Below, in pieces: positions 27,042 through 35,187 of a stretch of DNA of 64,000 bases. The notes under the pieces were generated by a model. That model did not search any database. It worked only from the letters and a program-made list of their open reading frames with translations, and had not been told where the DNA came from. The stretch comes from Flammeovirgaceae bacterium UBA2786. GTDB taxonomy: Bacteria; Bacteroidota; Bacteroidia; Cytophagales; Cyclobacteriaceae. The stretch spans positions 12,364 through 76,363 of the forward strand of contig DEIA01000047.1 of NCBI GenBank assembly GCA_002352225.1. The letters run 5' to 3'. Each line of letters starts with the position of its first letter. The stretch's first letter is position 1. The translations under genes were made by a program, and so were the position numbers.

Positions 27042-29732
27042 TTATTCGCTCCTCAAACTTTTAACCGGATTGGTACTGGCCGCGCGAAACGACTGAAAGC
27101 TCATGGTAAGCCAGGCTATTGCAAATGCAGCTAAGCCAGCAAATAAAAACAGACCAACTCCAATCTCAATTTTATACGAATAATCTCTAAGCCACCAGCT
27201 AATGCCATACCATGCAAGCGGAGAGGCCAAAACAAATGCAATGGCAATCAGCTTTCCAAACTCTTTTGAAAGCAATAGTACAATACTGCCAACGCTAGCT
27301 CCTAATACCTTTCGAATGCCAATCTCTTTGGTGCGCTGTTCTGCTGTAAATGCTGTAAGCGCAAATAAACCCAGACAGGCAATAATAATAGCAAAGCCCG
27401 CAAAAATGGCAAACACTTTACCAAGGCGCGTTTCGGTTGTATACATCTTACCAAAACGATCGTCTAAAAATGAATACGTAAACGGTTGGCCGGGAGCAAT
27501 CTCTTTCCACTTTGATTCCAGTAGATTAATTACAGCCCGTGTATCCTGCGATTGAAACCGAAACGAAAGATTTCCCTGCGGACGTTTACTTAAGAATAGC
27601 ATTACCGCCCCAATATTTTCTTTTAACGATTCGAAATGAAAATTCTCTACAACACCTATTACTGTAAGGGTCTCTAATTTATCTGCACTCATATCCTGGC
27701 CTCCAAATGTTACTATTTTCTTGCCAACCGGATTGCCTTCAAAATTAAAGTTTCTGGCAGCTGTTTCGTTGAGAATAACGGCTGTAGAATCAGATGGAAA
27801 CTCGGGAGAAAAATCGCGGCCATCTATAATTGTCATCCCCAGTGTTTTTACATAGTCCTGATCTACTGTCCAATTTTGCAGACTAACCAGATTTTCCTGC
27901 TGTTGGTAATCTTTGCCTTCGGCCCACCAGGGGTTATCGCTGCGCCAGGTATCAGAAACAGGTAAGTAACCGCTAAACGTTCCACTTACAAACATGCTAT
28001 TGCGTAGTATTTCGTTTTTGTATGCCTGGCTTTGTTCACCTAATGCATACATATCTTCCACCATAATTACCTGATCTTTATTAAACCCGATTTTTTTGTT
28101 TTGGATGTAATTTAATTGACTAAACACCGCAATGGTGGCAATAATTAAGATGATAGAAATGGTAAACTGGAACACTACCAATGAACTTCGGATAAAACCG
28201 CTTTTCATACCTAAAGACACGTGCCCTTTAAGCACATTTACCGGCTTGAAAGCCGAAAGAAAAAAGGACGGATAGATTCCGGCTAACAATCCGGTAAGCA
28301 CAGCACCGGCAACCAGTATTATATAAAACGCAGGGTTGTTAAAGGGGATAGAAAGAGTTCGGTCGGCCAGATTATTAAACAATGGCAGCAACAGGTACGT
28401 AATCCCTATGGCTATGCTGAACGAAAGCATGCTCAACAGCGTAGATTCGGTAAGGAACTGCCGCACCAAATGCGACCGAAACGAGCCCATCACTTTTCTT
28501 ACTCCTACTTCTTTGGCCCGGTTGGCTGAGCGCGCTGTTGATAAATTCATAAAATTTATACAGGCTATAACCAGAATGAAGAGCGCAACAGCAAGAAACA
28601 TATACACATAGGTGATACTGAATCCGGGTTCAAACTCTCCCTGTAAATCGCTTTTCAGATGTATGTCCTGCAGGGGCTGAAGCGCATATGCCATTTTATT
28701 TCCTCCTTGTGTAAACTTCTCCATAGTTGCACCCTCACCTAATACCGTTGCCAGTTGTGGTTCTATGTGCTTGGCTGTCATCTGCACAAGCTTTGTCTCT
28801 GCCTCTTTTGCATTTGCTCCTTCACGAAGCAACAGATACGTTTGAAAATTGTTACTCAGCCAGAAGGTTTGTTTGGCTTCATCTAACCCTTCTGTAGACA
28901 GAATAAAATCAAAATGAAAATGACTGGCCGCTGGCATGTTTTCATACACACCCGTTATTTTAAATGTAAATTTATTATCAAGGGTTAACGTCTGGCCAAG
29001 TGCGCTTTCGCCCGGAAAGAATTTTTTGGCGGCTCGTTCGCTGATGGCCATCGTATTTGGCTGATCCAAAATTCCTTCAACATTGCCTTGCCGTACGGGT
29101 ACCGTAAAAATTTTGAAAAAATCTTTACCAGCCCATATTACATTTGGCTCTTTAATGTTTTCTGTTTCTCGTTTTACAAGGTACGAACCTCTTTGCCTGA
29201 AGTGTACCGCAGCCTCTACTTCGGGAATTTCTTCTGCTAAAGCAGCCGCCATGGGCGCAGGGGCAAACACCATCTTCCAGTGATTGCCTCCAAATATAAT
29301 TTCGGCCTTCACTCTGTAAATGCGTTGCGCGTGTTCATGGTGCTTGTCGTACCTTAATTCGTTAAACACAAAAAGGGCAATAACCAGACACACCCCCACT
29401 CCTACCGAAAGCCCAAGGATGTTGATGAGCGAATAGAAACTGTGCTTGCGCAGATTACGCAGTGCAACAATGAAATAATTTTTTAGCATGTCTTGGGGTT
29501 TTGTGTGATGTGAGTGTAGGGTTTGTTTTTGTGTTTCGCGCAGGCCCGATGTGTGTCCGAATTTTTTCAGCACATTATGATACGCATCGATGAACCGCAG
29601 GCCTTTTTCCATTTCTTCCTCCACCGAGCTACAGACATGATCAATCAACTCTTCCTGAATTCCTTCCACTACAATGCCGCGGTAATTCAGGTCTTTTACA
29701 ATGTAGCTGATATGATCTTCAGACAGTTTCAT
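27042..29732 (-). CDS. FtsX/MacB-type ABC transporter permease with N-terminal prefix domain
   Basis: 896 aa inner-membrane protein. A cytosolic prefix (about 1-85, start MKLSEDHISYIVKDLNYRG) is followed by two MacB-type halves. Each has one TM helix, a large periplasmic domain and three TM helices with the FtsX core: RANRAKEVGVRKVMGSFRSH in the first, TKEIGIRKVLGASVGS in the second. Prefix-bearing permeases are typically paired with a PadR regulator, as here (9 bp upstream). No ATPase gene is adjacent; it would be encoded elsewhere. Peptide/antimicrobial efflux or envelope stress is a likely role by family, not by sequence. Confidence 0.92.
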   Translation of the reverse strand: MKLSEDHISYIVKDLNYRGIVVEGIQEELIDHVCSSVEEEMEKGLRFIDAYHNVLKKFGHTSGLRETQKQTLHSHHTKPQDMLKNYFIVALRNLRKHSFYSLINILGLSVGVGVCLVIALFVFNELRYDKHHEHAQRIYRVKAEIIFGGNHWKMVFAPAPMAAALAEEIPEVEAAVHFRQRGSYLVKRETENIKEPNVIWAGKDFFKIFTVPVRQGNVEGILDQPNTMAISERAAKKFFPGESALGQTLTLDNKFTFKITGVYENMPAASHFHFDFILSTEGLDEAKQTFWLSNNFQTYLLLREGANAKEAETKLVQMTAKHIEPQLATVLGEGATMEKFTQGGNKMAYALQPLQDIHLKSDLQGEFEPGFSITYVYMFLAVALFILVIACINFMNLSTARSANRAKEVGVRKVMGSFRSHLVRQFLTESTLLSMLSFSIAIGITYLLLPLFNNLADRTLSIPFNNPAFYIILVAGAVLTGLLAGIYPSFFLSAFKPVNVLKGHVSLGMKSGFIRSSLVVFQFTISIILIIATIAVFSQLNYIQNKKIGFNKDQVIMVEDMYALGEQSQAYKNEILRNSMFVSGTFSGYLPVSDTWRSDNPWWAEGKDYQQQENLVSLQNWTVDQDYVKTLGMTIIDGRDFSPEFPSDSTAVILNETAARNFNFEGNPVGKKIVTFGGQDMSADKLETLTVIGVVENFHFESLKENIGAVMLFLSKRPQGNLSFRFQSQDTRAVINLLESKWKEIAPGQPFTYSFLDDRFGKMYTTETRLGKVFAIFAGFAIIIACLGLFALTAFTAEQRTKEIGIRKVLGASVGSIVLLLSKEFGKLIAIAFVLASPLAWYGISWWLRDYSYKIEIGVGLFLFAGLAAFAIAWLTMSFQSFRAASTNPVKSLRSE

Positions 29733-29741
29733 CTGGTTTAG

Positions 29742-30080
29742 CTATCTCAGGCTTACCTGTAATACATTTCCCATGGTTTGGATAAAATCGATAAACTCAC
29801 TTACCCGCTCTTTAACAAGATTGCGCCCTTGTGGGGTAAGTGAATAATATTTGCGCACACGTTTGCCAATGGTTTCGGTTTCGGTCTTTAGCATTCCTTC
29901 TGCTTCCAGCTTGTGCAAAGCAGGGTACAACGCGCCTTCCGTAAGCATAATACGCTCGTCAGACAATTCTTTTACCCGTTGGGTTATTTCATAACCATAC
30001 ATGCGGCCATGATCTTTCAGTACCTTTAACACAATAGTTTGCAGTGTGCCCTTCAACAACTCAGGAGAATGCATAAACAA
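29742..30080 (-). CDS. PadR-family transcriptional regulator
   Basis: 112 aa winged helix: LLKGTLQTIVLKVLKDHGRMYGYEITQ at the start, ALYPALHKLEAEGMLKTE (recognition helix and wing), then a short C-terminal dimerisation helix. These repressors usually control the transporter gene beside them. A 21-bp palindrome sits 4 bp before its start, so autoregulation of the padR-permease operon is likely. Confidence 0.93.
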   Translation of the reverse strand: MFMHSPELLKGTLQTIVLKVLKDHGRMYGYEITQRVKELSDERIMLTEGALYPALHKLEAEGMLKTETETIGKRVRKYYSLTPQGRNLVKERVSEFIDFIQTMGNVLQVSLR

Positions 30081-30083
30081 TCA

Positions 30084-30104
30084 ATACATAAGTGAATTAT
30101 GTAT
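30084..30104 (-). promoter_or_regulatory. Probable PadR operator
   Basis: ATACATAA (30084-30091) and TTATGTAT (30097-30104) form a perfect 8-bp dyad around GTGAA, ending 4 bp before the padR ATG. PadR proteins are known to bind ATGT/ACAT-type dyads of this size; the assignment here is by position and form. Confidence 0.6.
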
Positions 30105-30185
30105 AAAGACGCAGGTCTCATAAATCAGGTTGCATATCGGCCCAATTTTTATTTTTGTACCTTCAATTCTCTTTAAAACATTAAC

Positions 30186-31019
30186 ATGCGCTCCGTTTAC
30201 TTGCTGGTTGGATTATTTGCTGTGTGGTGCCTGTTGGCCGCATTCTGGTATTTGTTCTGGATTAAAGGGCTCGACCCAAAACCCGAGTATATCAATCCGC
30301 ACGAATCGGCCATCGCTATTGCCGAGATTTTAATAATTGTGGTGGTCTCTTTATTTATCGGATTTGGAATAGCGTGGTTTTTACGCCAACAATTTATTGA
30401 CGAGGCTCAATCCAGAGAAACCGATCTAACTATTGAACTGGCTGAAGTAAAACAAGCGCTGGTAAATGCACAAGAACAAACTGAAAAAGCCGAAGAAACA
30501 CTTAATCGCGCAAGGGAAACTTTTCGTAACGATTTCCTTCACATCTCTCGCGACAACGAACGGCTGAAGGCAATGGAAGACCATTCCAAAACTTTACAGG
30601 AACAATTTCAGCAACAGATTATTGCCCTTCAAACAACAATAGATGAGTTACAAAAAAATTATAGCAACGTGGGTGACAACCTGGTTGCCACACAACTACA
30701 AAAACAAAAGCTTGAGATTGAACTGGAGGAACTAGAAAAGGATAAACGTAAAAGCAAAGAGCCTCGCTTGTCAGGTTTTATCAGTGGTCAGCAGGTAGAA
30801 CAAGAATTGGATAACCTGAAACTGATTAATGGTATTGGTCCGGGTATTGAGGCTAAGCTTAATAAAGCTGGCATTTTTAGTTTCAGACAGATTAGTGAAC
30901 TTACTGAAGAGAGTATTGAACGTGTTTCTGCCATTATTGAATTTTTCCCGGGTCGCATTACCCGCGACAGATGGATTGAGCAGGCCTCGAAACTCTACCT
31001 GGATAAACTAAGAAAGTGA
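30186..31019 (+). CDS. Membrane-anchored coiled-coil protein with C-terminal HhH-like domain
   Basis: 277 aa. Two TM helices (about 5-27 and 40-62) are followed by a long coiled coil (about 70-185, rich in E/Q/K heptads). The C-terminal domain (about 200-270) contains LKLINGIGPGIEAKLNKAGI, the GIGP helix-hairpin-helix pattern also seen in DUF4332-type proteins. Divergent from padR, and its stop abuts the stop of the convergent YceI gene. It may tether an HhH module for nucleic-acid or protein contact at the inner membrane. Function unknown. Confidence 0.82.
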   Translation: MRSVYLLVGLFAVWCLLAAFWYLFWIKGLDPKPEYINPHESAIAIAEILIIVVVSLFIGFGIAWFLRQQFIDEAQSRETDLTIELAEVKQALVNAQEQTEKAEETLNRARETFRNDFLHISRDNERLKAMEDHSKTLQEQFQQQIIALQTTIDELQKNYSNVGDNLVATQLQKQKLEIELEELEKDKRKSKEPRLSGFISGQQVEQELDNLKLINGIGPGIEAKLNKAGIFSFRQISELTEESIERVSAIIEFFPGRITRDRWIEQASKLYLDKLRK

Positions 31020-31622
31020 TTACAGATTAGGATCCAGTTTCAGCGCCAGATTAAACTTTACTTCAAGGTTATCTTCCACTTTTACCATACCCATCATGCG
31101 CGAGGGTGCGGTGAGATTAAAATCAGCAAAGGAAAATACCCTGCTGCCCCGTAAATAGATTAATCCATTGTTTTTAGCTTCAATCGAGCAATCCACATCA
31201 AACGTTTTGGTTATTCCCGCAAGGGCAATGTTCATGCGCCCTTTAAAGCGTTCTTCTGCACAACCAAACACAGGAGTTCTTTCAAAGGAAATAAAATCAA
31301 TAGCTATAGCCGGATGTTGTTTTGCTTTTATGGTCTTGCTGAAATCGTTGGTCATTACTTGCATTCCACAACTAAACGCAGAGGCATCCAGGCTTACGTT
31401 GCCTTTCAGAAAAACCGGGCGGGTTCCGGCACTTTCGCGCAACACCAGCGTATCGCTACCACAATACAGCGTTGTGCATTGAAACGAATTTACATTCGTT
31501 TTTCCTGCTATTACCAATGTGCTTTCGGGTTGTACTATAAGCCTATGCAGTAAAACCGGAGCGTTGCCAAAGGAACCACAGAGTAGAAGTATAACCAGTA
31601 AAACTATCGTACGCCTCATCAC
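31020..31622 (-). CDS. YceI-family secreted lipocalin-like protein
   Basis: 200 aa with signal-like N-terminus MMRRTIVLLVILLLCGSFGNA. YceI proteins are periplasmic beta-barrels binding isoprenoid or fatty amide ligands. Family features include IAGKTNVNSFQC at the start of the barrel, then GNVSLDASAFSCGM and KGRMNIALAGITKTFDV. It is more Cys-rich than usual (four in the mature part). It is third in a leftward YceI / barrel / YceI cluster but follows the terminator at 31654-31688, so it may have its own promoter. Confidence 0.82.
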   Translation of the reverse strand: MMRRTIVLLVILLLCGSFGNAPVLLHRLIVQPESTLVIAGKTNVNSFQCTTLYCGSDTLVLRESAGTRPVFLKGNVSLDASAFSCGMQVMTNDFSKTIKAKQHPAIAIDFISFERTPVFGCAEERFKGRMNIALAGITKTFDVDCSIEAKNNGLIYLRGSRVFSFADFNLTAPSRMMGMVKVEDNLEVKFNLALKLDPNL

Positions 31623-31653
31623 GTTTGCTTTCTATTCGGCAAAGTTAATTAAT

Positions 31654-31688
31654 AAAAAAAGAGTTCCGGCCACCCCTGACCGGAACTC
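31654..31688 (-). terminator. Rho-independent terminator after the outer-membrane barrel gene
   Basis: GAGTTCCGG (31661-31669) and CCGGAACTC (31680-31688) form a 9-bp stem. On the minus strand it is followed by a run of seven T (31654-31660). Confidence 0.85.
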
Positions 31689-31709
31689 ACCCATTAACCA
31701 ACCCCTCTG

Positions 31710-33062
31710 TCAGAAGGAGATTGCACCCTGAATTACAAACCCGTCAAACTTTCCATCGAAGAAACGGTTGTTTGGACCGGTGTTGCGGAAACCATCATAG
31801 TTCTGGGTTACATACTCTCCTTTCAGCAAGATATTGCGGGTAATAAACCAGCCAGCTCCTATAGAAGTGCGGTCTATCTCTACATCGTAGCGGGTTCCGG
31901 CTGCAGCGGCTGTATAACCTTCTGCCATGGTTGCATTAACAGTAATGTACCGTGCACCTACGTAAAACTGTTCTTCTTTACCAAAGCGGTATAGAGCCTC
32001 AATGGCAGTTTGTTGTGCTTTACGATCATCTTGTGCAGCATAGGTTGTGCCTTCTCCGTTTTCGAATGCACTGTTACCTTTTGCCCACTCAAATGTTCCG
32101 AACACTTCCAGTCCGTTGAATTTTACAAAGGGGTTAACAACAACGGAAGTTAAATTATCGCGGAAGCCCGGGTTAAACCGTCCTGAGAAAGCATTTCCGG
32201 TTAATGTTACTGGAGCATTTTCCATTACATATTGATAGTTAGATCCTGTGCGGTCGCCACCAAATAAGGTATTGCTTGCAGAAGACTTGGTTGTAACAGC
32301 AGAGGCGGTAAGTCTTACCCGCAGGTTGTCATTCACTTGTTTGTCGTACCCTACTTTTGCATAAAGGTTGGGTTTACGTTTAGCCCCATCGGGAGTTGAC
32401 GGATTAGCGATGTTTCCTTGTATTTCACCATCGGTAAAACCACCCATCAGGATTATACCGTCTTTTTTCCAGTATAACTCTGCGCCTATCTCTGTGGTAA
32501 AGGCATCCATTATGTTGTTTTCAACCCAAGGGTTCCACAAGGTGTGGCCACCATCGCTTCTGCGGAAGTGTGCATCACCATAGTTTACTTCCATGTGTCC
32601 TACTTTCAAGGTCAGGTTTTTCCACAGGTTATCAAAAAGCTCGCTTTTCAGAAAACCCACTTTATCAATTTGCAGATAGCCTCCTTTTACCCAAAATTCA
32701 TTGTGGTGGTGCGATGCCATGTAAGACACCAGATTCAGACTAATACCGTCATACAGTTGCACATCGATATTAAAGTTAGCTTGTGCCAGCGGAAAGCCTC
32801 CACCCATTTCGTACAGAGCCGGAGTTGCCAATCCATTACTATGCTTCAGGTTTTGATAGCCTTGTGTAAAGCCAGCGCCTAAGCGAACCTTCAGACCATC
32901 GTAGATAACGGTATCCTCTTTTGACGTTTCGAATACATTAATACCGCGTTTGTCGTATGGCCGCCAGTATTGCAGAGAAGATTGTTGTGCCCATGCTGTC
33001 CAGCCGAACATAAGGCCAAGTACCAACAGAAGGCTTTTTAACATTGCAGATTTTGTTTTCAT
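31710..33062 (-). CDS. Outer-membrane barrel protein (porin-like)
   Basis: 450 aa from ATG 33062 (MKTKSAMLKSLLLVLGLMFG, signal peptide ending AWAQ); the frame opens 4 codons earlier. Alternating strands and turns continue to a terminal Phe (FVIQGAISF), and the chain contains LTLKVGHMEVNYGDAHFRRS and KVGYDKQVNDNLRVR, reminiscent of phosphate-selective porin-type or FrrB-like barrels. Probably a passive channel. It lies 36 bp downstream of a YceI gene and has its own terminator, so yceI-porin form one operon. Confidence 0.85.
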   Translation of the reverse strand: MKTKSAMLKSLLLVLGLMFGWTAWAQQSSLQYWRPYDKRGINVFETSKEDTVIYDGLKVRLGAGFTQGYQNLKHSNGLATPALYEMGGGFPLAQANFNIDVQLYDGISLNLVSYMASHHHNEFWVKGGYLQIDKVGFLKSELFDNLWKNLTLKVGHMEVNYGDAHFRRSDGGHTLWNPWVENNIMDAFTTEIGAELYWKKDGIILMGGFTDGEIQGNIANPSTPDGAKRKPNLYAKVGYDKQVNDNLRVRLTASAVTTKSSASNTLFGGDRTGSNYQYVMENAPVTLTGNAFSGRFNPGFRDNLTSVVVNPFVKFNGLEVFGTFEWAKGNSAFENGEGTTYAAQDDRKAQQTAIEALYRFGKEEQFYVGARYITVNATMAEGYTAAAAGTRYDVEIDRTSIGAGWFITRNILLKGEYVTQNYDGFRNTGPNNRFFDGKFDGFVIQGAISF

Positions 33063-33097
33063 AACAGTTAACATTTAAAAATGGGTATACTATGATT

Positions 33098-33676
33098 TTA
33101 TTTATTTATGGAAAGGGTGATATCGAAGGTTATGGTTATTTCATCGCCTGTTTTTACCGAGCCAAACATGAATGAAGGCGGCTCTACATTATACTCTGTC
33201 ATTTTAAGTTTTTTAGAACCCTCAAACCGGATTCCATTAGCCACAGATTTGCCGGTAACGGTTAACTCAGTAGGTTTTGAACTCCCTGCGATAGCAAGGG
33301 TTCCCTGGGCCACAATGTTTGCCCCATTAATGGTGGCGGATGTAAACTGAAACCTGATATCTTTATTTTTATCAGTCTTCAATGCGTTGTATGCATTTTT
33401 ATCCATTGCCCCTTTTCCACTCTTCAGGCTTTCGGCAGGGATTGTAACCAACAGTGAGTTTACTTTGATTAGCTGACCACTTGCATCGGTTTCGAGTTGC
33501 GCCTGAGCAGTAACTTGTTTCGAGGTCATAGTCCAGTCATGCATGGTAGAGGTACCGGCAATTGTAATAGCCGGTGTTCCGGTTACTTTATAGTTTTGTT
33601 GAGCCCAAACACTTGTATGGAGAATTACCATAACAAACAGGGCCATCAGGCTGGTTTTTTTTATGATCGTTTTCAT
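33098..33676 (-). CDS. YceI-family periplasmic protein
   Basis: 192 aa from ATG 33676 (MKTIIKKTSLMALFVMV, signal peptide ending VWAQ); an earlier in-frame ATG at 33703 adds nine unlikely residues. Lipocalin-like YceI barrel: AITIAGTSTMHDWTMTS at the N-terminus, SGKGAMDKNAYNALKTDK in the middle, then GTLAIAGSSKPTELTVTG and SFMFGSVKTGDEITITFD. The -HDW- and KTDK signs are strong for the family. Likely binds an isoprenoid quinone-like or lipid ligand in the periplasm. First gene of a yceI-porin operon, with two palindromes in its upstream region. Confidence 0.9.
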   Translation of the reverse strand: MKTIIKKTSLMALFVMVILHTSVWAQQNYKVTGTPAITIAGTSTMHDWTMTSKQVTAQAQLETDASGQLIKVNSLLVTIPAESLKSGKGAMDKNAYNALKTDKNKDIRFQFTSATINGANIVAQGTLAIAGSSKPTELTVTGKSVANGIRFEGSKKLKMTEYNVEPPSFMFGSVKTGDEITITFDITLSINK

Positions 33677-33712
33677 AGCTTCTGGGTTTTCTTGCTGTTT
33701 CACTGTACAAGA

Positions 33713-33726
33713 TTAGGTTGACCTAA
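33713..33726. promoter_or_regulatory. Palindromic operator candidate upstream of yceI
   Basis: TTAGGTTGACCTAA has perfect 6-bp arms TTAGGT/ACCTAA around TG, 37 bp before the yceI ATG, in core-promoter position. A shorter relative occurs at 8260-8271. Regulator unknown. Confidence 0.4.
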
Positions 33727-33758
33727 TAAGATGCCACATGATTGTTAACCATACACAA

Positions 33759-33776
33759 TTATGATTTTAATCATAA
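33759..33776. promoter_or_regulatory. CRP/FNR-like dyad upstream of yceI
   Basis: TTATGATTTTAATCATAA is a perfect 18-bp palindrome with TGAT-N4-ATCA at its core, the spacing of FNR/CRP-family sites (FNR TTGAT-N4-ATCAA). It lies 83 bp before yceI and about 250 bp before the glycosyltransferase start. Confidence 0.45.
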
Positions 33777-34024
33777 GAATTTTGATGGCTGCGCTTTCCC
33801 TACAGATTGAATGTGGGTTAACAAGTTGCTACAACGATTGCGCAGCGAAATAAGGTGTTCGCTATAAAGTGTCTGCAAAAATTATAACAGAATGTCGTGT
33901 TGGGAATCTATCCGTTGACTTGCATAGTCTTTCTGCAAAATGGCTCTCTTTTCAGAAACAGCTAATCAACAAAAAAACTTGTTTCATTATACCTATATTG
34001 GAAGGGTGTGGCCACTCACCAGCT

Positions 34025-35176
34025 ATGCGAAGCGATTACCGGTCTGTTTATATTGCTTTTGATCCGCACCCTTCCTACAAAGGGGCATCAACACATATTC
34101 ACCAAATGTGTGCGGTGTTGGCCGAAACGCACACACCGCTTTTATTGCTTACACTCAAGAGCAATCTCAATCCGGTGTGTACCGAAACGATTCATCAACT
34201 TTGTTTTGAGTCGGATGAACCCAACCTGCTAACCCGTGCCACCGCTTTTATGCATTGGGTAAAACAAATTCTGGAAGACCAACACAATCTGATGCTTGGC
34301 CACTACCGTGATATCTGGGGCGGAATGGCCGTACTCAAATTTCCACATATCCGTGCGGTGTATGAAGTAAACGGACTGCCTTCTATTGAGCTTCCGTATC
34401 GCTTCCCTCACCTATCTAACGAAACCATTCAAAAGATTAAACAGATGGAAGCACACTGCTTGCAATACGCGGCTTCCGTTATTACTCCCTCGCACGTAAC
34501 AAAAAAATATTTGTGTGCCCATGGGGGCTCCGAAAATAAGATTACCGTAATCCCTAATGGCGCAGATGTTCCGGCACCTTTACCTCACCCCAATCAACTT
34601 CCGAAAAATTACATGACTTATGTGGGCGCGCTTCAACCCTGGCAGGGTATGGATGTCCTGCTAAAGTCGCTGCGATATTTACAGGACGTAGACGTGGTGC
34701 TTGTTGTTTGTTCTTCTTATACGGAACACCACGCAAAACCGTACCGCAGATTTGCTGAACGTCTTGGCGTTTCGGGTAAGGTAATCTGGCTATACCAATT
34801 GAATAAGCAAGAACTATTTCGGGTGTTGCAACACGCCTTGTTTTCGGTATCGCCACTAACGGAATGTAGCCGCAACATTGAACAGGGATGCTCTCCTCTT
34901 AAAATACTGGAGAGCATGGCCTGTGGTACACCAGTAATAGCTTCGCAATTGCCCGCTGTGGAAGAAATAATTAGTCATAATAAAGATGGGATTTTAATTC
35001 GCCCGGGCAGGCCGGCTGAACTGGCCAGAGCCATTCGTTTGGCGTGGGATTACCCGAAACATACGGCTAACCTGGGGGCTGAAGCAATAGAAAAAATCAG
35101 GCAAAATTTTACCTGGCAAAGGGCTCACAAACAGTTGCAGCAGGTTTATGATGATGCTCTGTCTTTTTCTTTTTAA
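34025..35176 (+). CDS. GT4-type glycosyltransferase
   Basis: 383 aa from ATG 34025 (MRSDYRSVYIAFDPHPSYKG); the open frame reaches GTG 33869 with implausible sequence. GT-B fold: N-terminal acceptor domain with KGASTHIHQM glycine/His loop, NGADVPAP at the linker, donor-site motif GCSPLKILESMACGTPVIAS containing the E-x7-E pair. It transfers a sugar from a nucleotide donor to a lipid, polysaccharide or protein acceptor in the cytoplasm. First of a five-gene cluster; the next gene follows 11 bp later. Confidence 0.88.
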   Translation: MRSDYRSVYIAFDPHPSYKGASTHIHQMCAVLAETHTPLLLLTLKSNLNPVCTETIHQLCFESDEPNLLTRATAFMHWVKQILEDQHNLMLGHYRDIWGGMAVLKFPHIRAVYEVNGLPSIELPYRFPHLSNETIQKIKQMEAHCLQYAASVITPSHVTKKYLCAHGGSENKITVIPNGADVPAPLPHPNQLPKNYMTYVGALQPWQGMDVLLKSLRYLQDVDVVLVVCSSYTEHHAKPYRRFAERLGVSGKVIWLYQLNKQELFRVLQHALFSVSPLTECSRNIEQGCSPLKILESMACGTPVIASQLPAVEEIISHNKDGILIRPGRPAELARAIRLAWDYPKHTANLGAEAIEKIRQNFTWQRAHKQLQQVYDDALSFSF

Positions 35177-35187
35177 CTTCCCATATT

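Larger units (their letters stand above)
33677..34024. other. 348-bp divergent spacer between yceI and the glycosyltransferase cluster
   Basis: No convincing ORF; the extension of the glycosyltransferase frame back to GTG 33869 has unnatural sequence. It holds two palindromes described separately (33713-33726 and 33759-33776). Both divergent promoters should lie here. I could not assign a full -7/-33 pair to either side. Confidence 0.6.

Noticed and set aside
27042..29732. Cell-division FtsX or lipoprotein exporter LolC/E
   Set aside because: Two MacB-type halves, a PadR-associated prefix and a PadR neighbour fit the regulated permease group instead.
33869..34024. Longer N-terminus of the first glycosyltransferase, from GTG 33869
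   Set aside because: The added 52 residues look like translated spacer, and the ATG at 34025 gives the usual GT-B start.
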